64,000 nt of DNA from Saprospiraceae bacterium (GTDB lineage: Bacteria > Bacteroidota > Bacteroidia > Chitinophagales > Saprospiraceae): NCBI GenBank assembly GCA_019187365.1, contig JABARE010000051.1:54592-118591 (forward strand). Direction: 5' to 3'. Under the pieces are notes generated by a model. The model did no database searches. It was not told where the DNA came from and worked only from the letters and a program-made list of their open reading frames with translations. The translations under genes were made by a program, and so were the position numbers. Of this stretch, positions 8,514 to 17,377 are shown piece after piece (the stretch's first letter is position 1; every line of letters begins with the position of its first letter).

Positions 8514-9575
8514 ATGAATATAAGCATCAGACAGTGGCAGGCAAAGGGAGTTAACGAACCCTTTGAGCAAGTGGTAAAGGAACTAGGGACATTGGACGAT
8601 GACCAGGCACTCGTGCGAGTAGCAGGTTGCGGGGTATGCCACACAGACATCAGTTTCTGGCATCACGGCGTGCGCACGCGCAAGGATTTTCCGCTTACGC
8701 TCGGGCACGAGATCAGCGGAACCGTTGTGGATGGTCCACCGCACTGGAAAGGAAAAAATGTGATCGTTCCAGCCGTTTTGCCTTGTGGCGAATGCATGTT
8801 GTGCCTCACAGGTCGCAGCAACATTTGCCAGAAGCAGCGCATGCCAGGCAACGATTTTGACGGAGGGTTTGCATCGCATGTCGTCGTTCCTCACCGTTTC
8901 CTGTGTGAAGTTCCCAACAAACTATTGGAACATCATTCGCTGGAGCAGGTGTCGGTAATCGCAGACGCCATCTCAACCCCCTATCAGGTTCTGAAAAAAT
9001 CCGAGCTGGTTGCAGGGGATCTCGCCATCGTCATCGGCGTTGGCGGCGTTGGGATCTATGCCGCACTGATCGCCGGCATTATGGGCGGGCGCGTGCTGGC
9101 CATCGACATCGACGACCAGAAGCTCGCACAGGCTACTGCACACGGCGTATCGGCAACGCTCAATTCACGGGGCATGGAACTGAAGGATATCCGGAAACAG
9201 GTTCGTGCCATTGCCAACGGCCTGGGAGCCCCTGAGTTTGGCTGGAAGATCTTTGAAATGTCGGGAACCCGCGCCGGCCAGGAGCTGGCGTTTAACCTCA
9301 TTACCTATGCTTCTACGCTGAGCATCGTGGGATTTACCATGGATAAGGTCGACGTACGGCTGAGCAACCTCATGGCCTTTGATGCAAAACTGATTGGCAC
9401 GTGGGGATGCAAACCCGAGCTTTACCCTGAAGTGGTGGAACTGATCGCATCGGGTAAACTCGACATTCGCGACTTCGTGCAAACCCTCCCGTTGTCGTCG
9501 ATCAACGAAGTATTTCGCGATACCCTTGCTCACCTGTTTACCCGCCGCGTTGTGCTGGTTCCGGATTTTAACTAA
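8514..9575 (+). CDS. had: 6-hydroxycyclohex-1-ene-1-carbonyl-CoA dehydrogenase
   Basis: Zinc-dependent medium-chain alcohol dehydrogenase (353 aa from ATG 8514) that oxidises 6-hydroxycyclohex-1-ene-1-carbonyl-CoA to the 6-oxo compound, the step after diene hydration in the Thauera-type benzoyl-CoA pathway. It shows catalytic-zinc residues in GCGVCHTD and GHEISG, structural-zinc cysteines in PCGECMLCLTGRSNIC, and a cofactor Rossmann motif VIGVGGVGIYAA. The specific product is assigned from homology to Had-like sequences and from direct linkage with oah and dch; the MDR family alone would not fix the substrate. An upstream in-frame start at 8466 exists, but the 8514 start matches the usual N-terminus. 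Confidence 0.87.
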   Translation: MNISIRQWQAKGVNEPFEQVVKELGTLDDDQALVRVAGCGVCHTDISFWHHGVRTRKDFPLTLGHEISGTVVDGPPHWKGKNVIVPAVLPCGECMLCLTGRSNICQKQRMPGNDFDGGFASHVVVPHRFLCEVPNKLLEHHSLEQVSVIADAISTPYQVLKKSELVAGDLAIVIGVGGVGIYAALIAGIMGGRVLAIDIDDQKLAQATAHGVSATLNSRGMELKDIRKQVRAIANGLGAPEFGWKIFEMSGTRAGQELAFNLITYASTLSIVGFTMDKVDVRLSNLMAFDAKLIGTWGCKPELYPEVVELIASGKLDIRDFVQTLPLSSINEVFRDTLAHLFTRRVVLVPDFN

Positions 9576-9615
9576 CAAACGTACGTTAACATCATAAATG
9601 AAATAAACACAAGAT

Positions 9616-10704
9616 ATGCAATTGAAGAACCACAACCTTACGGACGTTCGTTATTCGGAGATTCTGTATGAGAAGCGGCCGGTCCGCAATACGGACGGAT
9701 CACTTGTTGACGGACTTTACAATGCCTGGATCATCCTCAACAATCCGGCTCAGTACAATTCCTACACCACGGCTGCGATCAAACAGATCATCCTGGCGTT
9801 CGGGGAGGCATCCAACGACCGAAGCGTCGTCAACGTGGTGTTTACCGCAGTGGGTGAAAAGGCCTTCTGCACCGGCGGCAACACAGCGGAGTATGCAGAG
9901 TACTATTCAGGCAACCCGCAGGAGTATTCGCAATACATGCGGCTATTTAACGACATGGTTAGCGCCATCCTGAAGTGCGAAAAACCTGTGATCAACCGCG
10001 TCAACGGCATGCGCATTGGCGGTGGACAGGAAATCGGAATGGCGGCGGATTTTACCATCGCTTCCGACCTGGCCCGGTTTGGCCAGGCAGGACCCAAACA
10101 CGGCAGCGCTGCGATTGGCGGAGCAACCGATTTTTTGCACCTCTTCGTCGGAGTGGAGCGCGCCATGGCTTCGCTTACGCTCTGTGAGCCCTGGACCGCT
10201 CACCAGGCATATCACCTTGGACTGATCACCGATCTGGCACCCGTGCTGGTGGTCGACGGTGAATTCATTGCCAACCCGCTGGTGATCACCGATCGCTTTG
10301 CCGACCAATACGGACGGATTGTTTTTGGCACATCCAAAACCGGAGAGGAGTTGGCGAAGGGAAAGGAACACATGGCGAAGGCCACCATAGATTTTCGCAA
10401 ACTCGACGAAGCCGTAGACCGTCTGTCGGCCAAACTCTTACATACATTTCCCAACTGCACGGCAAAGACGCTTTCGGAAGTTCGCAAAAAAAAGCTGGAA
10501 CACTGGGACAAGAACAAGGAAAGCAGCCGCGAATGGCTGGCCCTCAACATGATGACCGAGGCGCGCGCAGGTTTTCAGGCATTCCATTTCGGACCGAAGG
10601 ATCGCCGTGAAGTTGACTTCATCCTGTTGCGCCGGCGGCTCGCTGAAGGGACTCCCTGGAGCGAAGCACTTCAGCACGAGATCTCTCCCCAGTTTTCCAA
10701 ATGA
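9616..10704 (+). CDS. oah: 6-oxocyclohex-1-ene-1-carbonyl-CoA hydrolase (ring-opening)
   Basis: Crotonase-superfamily enzyme of 362 aa (also called BamA), which adds water and hydrolytically opens the alicyclic ring of 6-oxocyclohex-1-ene-1-carbonyl-CoA to give 3-hydroxypimelyl-CoA. The protein has the family's long N-terminus before the crotonase core, an oxyanion-hole region (GEKAFCTGGNTAEYAEYYSG), the segment RVNGMRIGGGQEIGMAADFTIASD, and QAGPKHGSAAIGGATDFL, which is characteristic of Oah/BamA rather than ordinary enoyl-CoA hydratases. bamA is the standard marker gene for anaerobic monoaromatic degradation. It lies 40 bases after had, with a small palindrome in the gap, and 15 bases before dch. 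Confidence 0.93.
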   Translation: MQLKNHNLTDVRYSEILYEKRPVRNTDGSLVDGLYNAWIILNNPAQYNSYTTAAIKQIILAFGEASNDRSVVNVVFTAVGEKAFCTGGNTAEYAEYYSGNPQEYSQYMRLFNDMVSAILKCEKPVINRVNGMRIGGGQEIGMAADFTIASDLARFGQAGPKHGSAAIGGATDFLHLFVGVERAMASLTLCEPWTAHQAYHLGLITDLAPVLVVDGEFIANPLVITDRFADQYGRIVFGTSKTGEELAKGKEHMAKATIDFRKLDEAVDRLSAKLLHTFPNCTAKTLSEVRKKKLEHWDKNKESSREWLALNMMTEARAGFQAFHFGPKDRREVDFILLRRRLAEGTPWSEALQHEISPQFSK

Positions 10705-10719
10705 CCGTTTAAAGAATAT

Positions 10720-11493
10720 ATGGAAAAGATAAAACTCGTTTACCGGTTTGACAACTCTGTAGCACACATCACGCTCGACGACGGTAAGGGCAATGTGTTG
10801 GATCACCTTATGATGGATGAACTGCAGCAGTTGGCCGATGCATTCGGCAAGCAGCAGCATTTAAAACTCATCGTCATTCAGGGAGCCGGCAAGCATTTCT
10901 CCTTTGGGGCAAGTGTCGAAGAACACCAACGCGAATATGCAGAAGCCATGCTGAGAGGATTTCACCGCTTGCTGTTGAGTTTTCGCAACCTTTCGGTCCC
11001 CATGGCGGCTGTTGTTAGCGGACAATGCCTGGGGGGCGGATTGGAACTTGCTCTGATCTGCCATCAGATGTTTGCTGACCGGACGGCCAGGTTCGGGCAA
11101 CCGGAGATTGTGCTCGGCGTTTTTCCTCCCCCGGCCTCCATACTCCTGCCAGAAAAAATCGGGCTTTCGCGTGCAGAAGACCTCTTGCTTACGGGCCGCT
11201 CAGCAGGTGCGGAGGAGGCATACCAAATGGGACTCGTAAATCGCCTTTTCGAAACGCGTGCAGAACTTGACGCAGGAACCGATGCCTGGATTGAAGAATA
11301 CATTTTGCCAAAGAGCGCTTCTTCCTTGCGTTATGCATGTCAGGCGGGACGCATCAAGTTCAACCACGTTTTTAACAACTTCCTGCCACAGCTGGAGCAG
11401 CTCTACCTCGCGGAACTGATGAACACACACGATGCCAACGAAGGCATCCGCTCCTTTATGGAAAAGCGAAAACCCGAATGGCGCGATGCCTGA
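10720..11493 (+). CDS. dch: Cyclohexa-1,5-diene-1-carbonyl-CoA hydratase
   Basis: Crotonase-fold hydratase of 257 aa that adds water to the dienoyl-CoA made by benzoyl-CoA reductase, giving 6-hydroxycyclohex-1-ene-1-carbonyl-CoA. It shows the crotonase signature (AGKHFSFGASVEEH as the first oxyanion-hole strand, VSGQCLGGGLELALICH as the second) and the FGQPEIVLGVFPPPAS segment typical of Dch proteins. Together with had and oah it completes the modified beta-oxidation of the Thauera-type pathway in one run of genes. The stop at 11491-11493 lies inside the start region of the next gene (8-base overlap from ATG 11486), so the two are probably co-translated. Confidence 0.9.
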   Translation: MEKIKLVYRFDNSVAHITLDDGKGNVLDHLMMDELQQLADAFGKQQHLKLIVIQGAGKHFSFGASVEEHQREYAEAMLRGFHRLLLSFRNLSVPMAAVVSGQCLGGGLELALICHQMFADRTARFGQPEIVLGVFPPPASILLPEKIGLSRAEDLLLTGRSAGAEEAYQMGLVNRLFETRAELDAGTDAWIEEYILPKSASSLRYACQAGRIKFNHVFNNFLPQLEQLYLAELMNTHDANEGIRSFMEKRKPEWRDA

Positions 11494-12151
11494 ACGGATA
11501 CAGAACCGGATGCAGGCAAATGCGGCCATCCTGGCTGGTGGCAGGTCTTCGCGCATGAACGTTCCCAAGCCATTTCTGTCTCTTGGGGAGCAAACGCTTT
11601 GCGAATCGCTGGTCAGTTCCTTTTCCGAAGCGGGTGTTCAAAAAATTGTTGTGGTGCTCAACGCCGCAATGGTGACGGAGGAACACCAAACGCCGCTCCA
11701 GAGGATCGAACGCAGCGCAAATGTCGTCGCCAACCACCATCCTGAACGAGGTAGGGCACATTCGATCCGGCTTGCCTTCAACAGTTTGGGCAAAGAACTT
11801 CCCGCATTTTTGCACAACGTCGACAATCCAGTCGTCGTGCCGCAATTGCTTCGTGCCATGTGTGCAGCCTTGGAACCCGGTGCATTTGTCGTACCTGTTT
11901 GCGACGGGGTCAATGCTCATCCTGTGTTGGTCAGCCAGGAGGTCATCAATGCACTGATGGGTTTGCCCGGCGATGATTGGATCCTGCGAGAAGCGTTGCG
12001 CGCGTTCCGCCGGATCGAAATAAACGTGACCGATCACGGCATTAAGTGGAATTTAAATACGCCGGAAGACTATGAGGCTTTCCGGCATCAAACCATAGTT
12101 AAAGAAGATGTACTTTCAGGAAATAGGCCCCATACTGTCGTCCGTCGATGA
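11486..12151 (+). CDS. mocA: Molybdenum cofactor cytidylyltransferase-like NTP transferase
   Basis: MobA/MocA-family nucleotidyltransferase (221 aa from ATG 11486; ATG 11510 is an alternative). It shows the nucleotide-binding N-terminus AAILAGGRSSRMNVPKPFLSLG, an HNVDNPVV segment in the position of the Asp-containing metal site, and the C-terminal HPVLVSQEV...GDDWILREAL region typical of MocA. It probably converts Mo-molybdopterin to its cytosine dinucleotide form for the 4-hydroxybenzoyl-CoA reductase encoded just downstream, since xanthine-oxidase-family bacterial enzymes generally use that cofactor. A separate MobA is encoded at 31.0 kb beside the nitrate reductase genes. CTP preference is inferred from context and sequence style, not proven. 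Confidence 0.78.
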   Translation: MPERIQNRMQANAAILAGGRSSRMNVPKPFLSLGEQTLCESLVSSFSEAGVQKIVVVLNAAMVTEEHQTPLQRIERSANVVANHHPERGRAHSIRLAFNSLGKELPAFLHNVDNPVVVPQLLRAMCAALEPGAFVVPVCDGVNAHPVLVSQEVINALMGLPGDDWILREALRAFRRIEINVTDHGIKWNLNTPEDYEAFRHQTIVKEDVLSGNRPHTVVRR

Positions 12152-12872
12152 GCCCATGGCGCTCTGTACGGTGGTGGCGACCAAAGGGTCGACTCCCAGA
12201 AAGGCGGGTGCGCGGATGATCGTCACCCAAAGTGGCACAGTGTACGGTACGGTTGGCGGTGGCCATTTTGAGCAAAAGGTCGTCGTCCAGGCGTTGGAAG
12301 TCATACAATCCGGTACGCCCGGAATGTTCAGGCACGAGTTGTTACAGCAACACGATATGTGTTGCGGTGGAACCATGGAGGTGTTTATCGAACGAATGGA
12401 ACGAAAGAAAAAGCTTTACATTTTCGGAGCCGGGCATACCGGACAAGCGCTTTCGCGTTTTGCCGTAGAGGCGGGATTCGACGTGTGGCTCGTCGACGAT
12501 CGCGAGGCTTACCTCTCGCGATGCAGTGACCCAAGAATCCATTGCGTGCTGCAAAATTTTGAAGATGCCTTGCGGTCGTTGAAGTTCGACGCCGATGCAT
12601 TCGTCGTCGTAATGACTTACCGGCACGACATCGACCGGCAGATCCTTGCCCTCTGCATCCGGCAGCCACATGCTTACCTGGGCATGATAGGCAGCCGCCG
12701 GAAGATCCTGGTAACCAAAAAGCGATTTCGCGATGCAGGCATCGCAACCGTGCACGAGCTCGATGCGGTGGATATGCCCACGGGCTTGGCCATTGGTGCA
12801 GATGGTCCGGCGGAAATAGCCGTCAGCATTTTGGCAAAACTCATCGCTGTAAAAAATAATGTAAATCCATGA
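12108..12872 (+). CDS. xdhC: XdhC-family Moco maturation factor
   Basis: XdhC/CoxF-type protein (254 aa) that binds Moco, promotes its sulfuration and delivers it to xanthine-oxidase-family enzymes. An N-terminal XdhC domain carries VVATKGSTPRKAGARMIV and the conserved MCCGGTMEVFIE. A C-terminal Rossmann domain starts at KKLYIFGAGHTGQAL, followed by VMTYRHDIDRQIL, the GMIGSRRK motif, and GLAIGADGPAEIAVSI. The start overlaps the end of the upstream mocA-like gene by 44 bases and its stop overlaps the following SDR start by 4, showing tight co-expression. The partner enzyme is most likely the fused 4-hydroxybenzoyl-CoA reductase subunit at 13.6 kb. Confidence 0.88.
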   Translation: MYFQEIGPILSSVDEPMALCTVVATKGSTPRKAGARMIVTQSGTVYGTVGGGHFEQKVVVQALEVIQSGTPGMFRHELLQQHDMCCGGTMEVFIERMERKKKLYIFGAGHTGQALSRFAVEAGFDVWLVDDREAYLSRCSDPRIHCVLQNFEDALRSLKFDADAFVVVMTYRHDIDRQILALCIRQPHAYLGMIGSRRKILVTKKRFRDAGIATVHELDAVDMPTGLAIGADGPAEIAVSILAKLIAVKNNVNP

Positions 12873-13609
12873 AGTCAAAGCGCAAGGCAGTGGTCACCGG
12901 GGCGGCAAGGGGCATTGGACTTGCCATTGCCGAGCGGTTCATCGGGGACGGTTATTTTGTGGTCGCCGTTGACAGGGATGTTGAGGCCGGGATCTCGTTA
13001 CAACAGCGCTGGGATGCCGGAACGCTGGCATTTGAGGCGCTGGATGTGTCAGAGGAAGAAGGTGTCAGGCGGTTTTTTGGTAATTTTGAGGCCCGTTACG
13101 GGAAATTGGACGTATTGGTGAACAATGCAGGGATCATCCGCGACAACTTCATCACCAACATGCCGGTAGAAGATTTTGATGCCGTGATCCAGGTAAACTT
13201 GCGAAGTGCCTGGTTGATGTGCCGTGAAGCGGCAAACATCATGCGGCAGCAACTGTCGGGCCGCATCATCAACATAGCCTCGCGGGCCTGGCTTGGCAAC
13301 CCCGGCCAGTCTAATTATGCTGCCTCTAAGGCTGGACTGATCGGCCTGACGCGCGTTCTCGCCCTCGAACTTGGAAAGTCGAATGTTCTGGTCAACGCCG
13401 TAGCTCCAGGATTGATCGACACAGACCTCACCCGTAAGTTAAAAGCAGAGGTCTTGCAGCGCTTAATTGAACTGCAACCAACGCGAAGCATGGGGAATCC
13501 CGCTGATGTAGCCAACGCCGTAGCATTCCTGGCGTCTTCGGATACGGGATTTATCACCGGACAGGTCATTTACGTGGATGGTGGACGAAGCATTGGCGCC
13601 GCCGTCTGA
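12869..13609 (+). CDS. Short-chain dehydrogenase/reductase (FabG-like)
   Basis: Classical SDR of 246 aa: cofactor motif TGAARGIG (residues 11-18), NNAG at about 88-91, the active-site Ser region NIASRAWLGNPGQSNYAASKAG containing the YxxxK pair, and the C-terminal VYVDGG-like end (IYVDGGRSIG). The usual catalytic serine position reads IASRA, as in FabG homologues. It sits between xdhC and the hydroxybenzoyl-CoA reductase genes in the aromatic operon. A role as 3-hydroxyacyl-CoA dehydrogenase for 3-hydroxypimelyl-CoA, the product of Oah, would fill an otherwise missing step, but a generic 3-oxoacyl-ACP reductase fits the sequence equally well. Confidence 0.8.
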   Translation: MKSKRKAVVTGAARGIGLAIAERFIGDGYFVVAVDRDVEAGISLQQRWDAGTLAFEALDVSEEEGVRRFFGNFEARYGKLDVLVNNAGIIRDNFITNMPVEDFDAVIQVNLRSAWLMCREAANIMRQQLSGRIINIASRAWLGNPGQSNYAASKAGLIGLTRVLALELGKSNVLVNAVAPGLIDTDLTRKLKAEVLQRLIELQPTRSMGNPADVANAVAFLASSDTGFITGQVIYVDGGRSIGAAV

Positions 13610-13629
13610 AACGAAATTTGCTTACAACG

Positions 13630-16416
13630 ATGTCATTGGAAAAATTAACCATAAAAGTCAACGGAACCGGGCGCACGGTGTTGGTCGAAGCCCACGAGAC
13701 CCTCTCTTCGGTACTTCGCAACCGCCTGGGTCTGACGGGTACCAAGATCGGTTGCGACCAGGGTGCCTGTGGATGTTGCACGGTGGTTGCCGACGGGGTA
13801 GCGGTGCTATCCTGTCTGGCTCCGGCCTTGCGATTTGAAGGCGCTGAAATAACGACCATCGAGCGCCTGCGCGAAGGGGAGAGTTTGCACGCTCTTCAAC
13901 AAAAGTTCGTAGAGAAAGGGGCCATCCAATGCGGATTTTGTACACCCGGTATGGTGATGACGGCACTCCATTTCACCGAGAGCAATCCTTCAGCGGACCG
14001 TGATGCCATCCGGAATGCACTTTCAGGCAACCTGTGCAGGTGTACGGGCTATAAAAAAATCGTCGATGCCGTCGCAGATTTCCTGCACGGTGTGCAATCG
14101 CAACCGGAAGCTCCTTCTCACCAACACATTGGTCAATCCAGACCTTACCTGGAAGCGGAACGCAAGGTTACGGGCACGGCGCTATACGCCGACGACATCC
14201 CGGTGAACAATGCCCTGCACTGCAAATTTGTTCGCAGCACCCATCCACATGCACGGATACTCTCCATAGATATTGCGGAGGCCCTGACCGCAGACGGTGT
14301 TCGCGCCATCGCGATTGGTGAAGAACTCCCGGAAAAATTCGGCGTTTTGCCGATTTCGCAGGACCAAACGGCGATGGCCATTGGAAAGACGCGTTTTAAC
14401 GGGGAAATCGTCGCAGCAGTGGCTGCAGAAACAGAAGCACAGGCGGAACATGCCTGCCGGCTGGTGCGGGTCGTTTACGAGCCGCTCGAACCCTTTTTTG
14501 AAATCGACGATGCCCTGACAGATGCCGGATCGCACGAAAAGATCCATGAACACGTTCGCTTCAACAATAACGTCCACAAAAAGGCAGAACTCCGCTTTGG
14601 CAACCAGCAGGAGGGCCTGGAACGCTCCCACGCCAGGGTACGGGGAAGTTTTGAATTCGCCGGCCTCAGCCACGGATTTACCGAACCGCACGCATCCATC
14701 GCCTATTGGGACGAAAATGGCCTGACCATGGTCAGCGCCACCCAGGTGCCGCACTATCTGCACCGCAGCCTGGCCAAAGTGCTGGGAGTACCCCTCCATC
14801 GCGTACGCGTCGTCAAGCCCACCGTCGGAGGCGGTTTTGGAGGAAAGAGCGATCCCTTTGCACACGAACTCATCATCGCCCACCTTTCGCGAAAGACCGG
14901 TCGTCCCGTTCGCGTCTGTCTCAGCAGGGAAGAGGTCTTCCTGGTCAACCACGGGAGACATCCATCCAGAATGACGGTGGAGATGGGCGTTAGCGCTGAC
15001 GGCCACTTCGAAGTGCTGGATGCTGACATCGCCATCGACGGCGGAGCGTATGGCAGTTTTGGCGTGGTAACCTCATATTACAACGGAGTATTGCTTCAGG
15101 CTCCTTACAAACTCGACAATTTCGGATTTCGCACCTATCGCGTGTATACCAATAAGCCCGTAAGCGGAGCCATGCGCGGACACGGTGCCGTCAATTCGCG
15201 CTTTGCAGTCGAAACCCTGATCGACGAACTCGCTGAGCGCATCGGTATGGACCCCGGAGAGCTCCGGATGCGCAATTTCCTGGACGCCCACACCATGACC
15301 GTTGGACAGTATCGCATCACCTCCAACGGCAGTCGCGAGTCTCTAGAAACCGTCATGGCGGCATCTGGCTGGAGACAGCGCCGCCACCAAATGCCGGCGA
15401 ACCGGGGCCTTGGCGTAGGCTGTGGATTTTTTATCAGCGGAAGCGCGCTGCCCATCATCTGGAATGAACTTCCCCAGTCGGTTGTCCACCTCAAGCTCGA
15501 TTTCGACGGCCGGGTCCTCGTGACTTCAGGAGCCAGCGACATCGGCCAGGGAAGCGATACCATGCTGGCCATGGTAGTTGCAGAGACGCTGGGGCTGCCC
15601 CTTGAAAACATTTGCGTGGTGGCAGCGGATACCCTATTGACACCGGTCGACATGGGCAGCTACTCCAGCAGGGTGACCTTTATGGCGGGGAACGCAGCCC
15701 TCGATGCGGCAAAGCAGTTGCGCATGCGGATGCTGGAGGTCATAGCCGCTAAAACCAATACGGCGGTGGAAGAACTTCAGCTCGAAGCGAGTAGGGTCTT
15801 CCGGACGGATCGCAGCGTCGATCTGTCATGGCAGGAAGCGGTCGACATGTTGACTGCAGGGCGTGGCGCCGTCAGTGTCAGCGGAAAATACATTTCACCA
15901 AAACTCGGTGGTGACTTCAAAGGTTCCGGTGCAGGGCTTAGCCCTTCCTATAGTTTTGGAGCCTGCGTGGCAGAAGTGGCTGTGGACCCGGAGACGGGGC
16001 AGGTGAGGGTATGCGAAGTCTGGGGCGCCCATGACTGCGGCAAAGCCATCAACCCATTGGCCGTTGAAGGACAACTCGAGGGATCTTGGCACATGGGCAT
16101 GGGTCAGGCCCTCACTGAGCAATTGCGCTATTTCAATGGATTGCAGGTAAACAGCAGCTTCCTCGACTACAAAATTCCAACAGCACTCGATACCCCTGAT
16201 TTTCACACGCACATCATAGAAACCGACGACCCCGAAGGGCCTTTTGGCGCCAAGGAATGCGGGGAAGGAGCCCTGCATCCGGTGTTACCAGCCATCGCGA
16301 ACGCCATTTACCATGCAACCGGCGTGCGCATACGACGCCTGCCCATCGACCCGGAAGAAATTCTGACCGGAATGGCGGAAATCAAACTCAAAGAACGAAC
16401 GGTGCATGCAAACTGA
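13630..16416 (+). CDS. hcrA: 4-hydroxybenzoyl-CoA reductase, fused [2Fe-2S] (gamma) and Mo (alpha) subunits
   Basis: Xanthine-oxidase-family enzyme of 928 aa (ATG 13630; the frame opens with a TTG at 13618). Residues about 1-160 are a complete HcrC-like two-cluster domain: CDQGACGCCTVV with a later Cys, then CGFCTPGM and CRCTGY. From about residue 175 (YLEAERKVTGTALYADD) begins the molybdopterin-binding large subunit: TVGGGFGGKSDPFAHE, MRGHGAVNSRFAVE, DIGQGSDTML, and the catalytic Glu region KECGEGALHP near the C-terminus. In Thauera, hcrC and hcrA are separate genes. The reaction would be reductive dehydroxylation of 4-hydroxybenzoyl-CoA to benzoyl-CoA. The assignment rests on the downstream HcrB-type FAD subunit and on the operon; by itself this fusion could be any aldehyde or xanthine dehydrogenase. 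Confidence 0.86.
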   Translation: MSLEKLTIKVNGTGRTVLVEAHETLSSVLRNRLGLTGTKIGCDQGACGCCTVVADGVAVLSCLAPALRFEGAEITTIERLREGESLHALQQKFVEKGAIQCGFCTPGMVMTALHFTESNPSADRDAIRNALSGNLCRCTGYKKIVDAVADFLHGVQSQPEAPSHQHIGQSRPYLEAERKVTGTALYADDIPVNNALHCKFVRSTHPHARILSIDIAEALTADGVRAIAIGEELPEKFGVLPISQDQTAMAIGKTRFNGEIVAAVAAETEAQAEHACRLVRVVYEPLEPFFEIDDALTDAGSHEKIHEHVRFNNNVHKKAELRFGNQQEGLERSHARVRGSFEFAGLSHGFTEPHASIAYWDENGLTMVSATQVPHYLHRSLAKVLGVPLHRVRVVKPTVGGGFGGKSDPFAHELIIAHLSRKTGRPVRVCLSREEVFLVNHGRHPSRMTVEMGVSADGHFEVLDADIAIDGGAYGSFGVVTSYYNGVLLQAPYKLDNFGFRTYRVYTNKPVSGAMRGHGAVNSRFAVETLIDELAERIGMDPGELRMRNFLDAHTMTVGQYRITSNGSRESLETVMAASGWRQRRHQMPANRGLGVGCGFFISGSALPIIWNELPQSVVHLKLDFDGRVLVTSGASDIGQGSDTMLAMVVAETLGLPLENICVVAADTLLTPVDMGSYSSRVTFMAGNAALDAAKQLRMRMLEVIAAKTNTAVEELQLEASRVFRTDRSVDLSWQEAVDMLTAGRGAVSVSGKYISPKLGGDFKGSGAGLSPSYSFGACVAEVAVDPETGQVRVCEVWGAHDCGKAINPLAVEGQLEGSWHMGMGQALTEQLRYFNGLQVNSSFLDYKIPTALDTPDFHTHIIETDDPEGPFGAKECGEGALHPVLPAIANAIYHATGVRIRRLPIDPEEILTGMAEIKLKERTVHAN

Positions 16417-16417
16417 C

Positions 16418-17371
16418 ATGGACATACCTAAGCAATACCTGAAACCGCGCAGCGTTGAAGAGGCCTTGAGGATGGCGTCCGGATGCATCTCCCCTTTCAA
16501 GTTTATCGCCGGAGGAACAGACCTGATGGTGCACATGAAGCAGGGCAACGAATCTGCTAACATCCTCATCGACATCAGCGGATTGGAAGAACTCAAGCAA
16601 ATTGCACTGGAGCCGGGGGGCGTGCTGCGCATTGGCAGCCTTGCGTGCCTGGAATCCATTGCCCAAAATGCTTTGGTGCGCGAGCATTTCCCGGTTCTGG
16701 CCGAAGCGATCGAGACGGTTGCTTCCCCCGTATTGCGAAAGTCAGCAACCATCGGAGGTAACCTGCTCTGTGAAAACCGCTGCAGCTTTTACGACCAGAG
16801 TGAGTGGTGGCGACAGGCCGTAGGATATTGTCTTAAATGCAACGGCGACACCTGCATTGCCACTGGGGGAAAAAAGAACTGCTATTCCAAATTTTCATCC
16901 GACCTTGCTGTGGTGCTGATCAGCCTGGATGCAAGGGTAACAGGAACCGGTGAGTTGTTTTCCAAAGGGCTGCCCCTGGAGAACATTTACACGGGCGACG
17001 GTGTTCATCCAAGGAAGGTGCGCGACGGCATTATGTTGTTATCCGTTGAACTTGCTGTTGATCGCAAATTCCGTTCTGTTTACAACAAGCTGAGACCCCG
17101 CCGTTCGATGGATTTTTCTTCCCTGACCAGCGCTGTGAGCATCGATGCTCAGGGAGGGATCAACATCGTCCTCGGAGGCGTTGATCCAATGCCCGTTGTT
17201 GCCAGAGGAAACATTCACCAGAGCGACGAACTGGCTGTTCGCGCATACAAACGTTCGCGCGTCGTCGACAATGACCACTATTCGAGGAGTTATCGAAAAA
17301 GGATGATAAGCGTTTTTGTAAAGAGGAGTTTTGAACAATTGGGCATCGATCAGGATGCTCCGCAAAGTTGA
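16418..17371 (+). CDS. hcrB: 4-hydroxybenzoyl-CoA reductase FAD/[4Fe-4S] beta subunit
   Basis: CO-dehydrogenase-type FAD-binding subunit of about 317-321 aa (ATG 16418 just after the hcrA stop, or ATG 16406 overlapping it). FAD contacts lie in FIAGGTDLM and ATIGGNLLCENRC. Between the FAD domains is an extra Cys-rich loop. Counted from ATG 16406, Cys126, 142, 150 and 159 have spacings 16-8-9, which match the spacings I recall for the additional [4Fe-4S] cluster of Thauera 4-hydroxybenzoyl-CoA reductase beta subunit (122, 138, 146, 155); Cys122 and Cys145 lie nearby. That cluster is the hallmark of the reductive enzyme, which runs electrons inward from ferredoxin, so this subunit is the best evidence for the substrate of the whole complex. 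Confidence 0.9.
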   Translation: MDIPKQYLKPRSVEEALRMASGCISPFKFIAGGTDLMVHMKQGNESANILIDISGLEELKQIALEPGGVLRIGSLACLESIAQNALVREHFPVLAEAIETVASPVLRKSATIGGNLLCENRCSFYDQSEWWRQAVGYCLKCNGDTCIATGGKKNCYSKFSSDLAVVLISLDARVTGTGELFSKGLPLENIYTGDGVHPRKVRDGIMLLSVELAVDRKFRSVYNKLRPRRSMDFSSLTSAVSIDAQGGINIVLGGVDPMPVVARGNIHQSDELAVRAYKRSRVVDNDHYSRSYRKRMISVFVKRSFEQLGIDQDAPQS

Positions 17372-17377
17372 TCGACC

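Noticed and set aside
11432..11485. Upstream in-frame start for the MocA-like gene
   Set aside because: It would extend the protein through the 3' end of dch with unconserved residues; ATG 11486 fits the family N-terminus.
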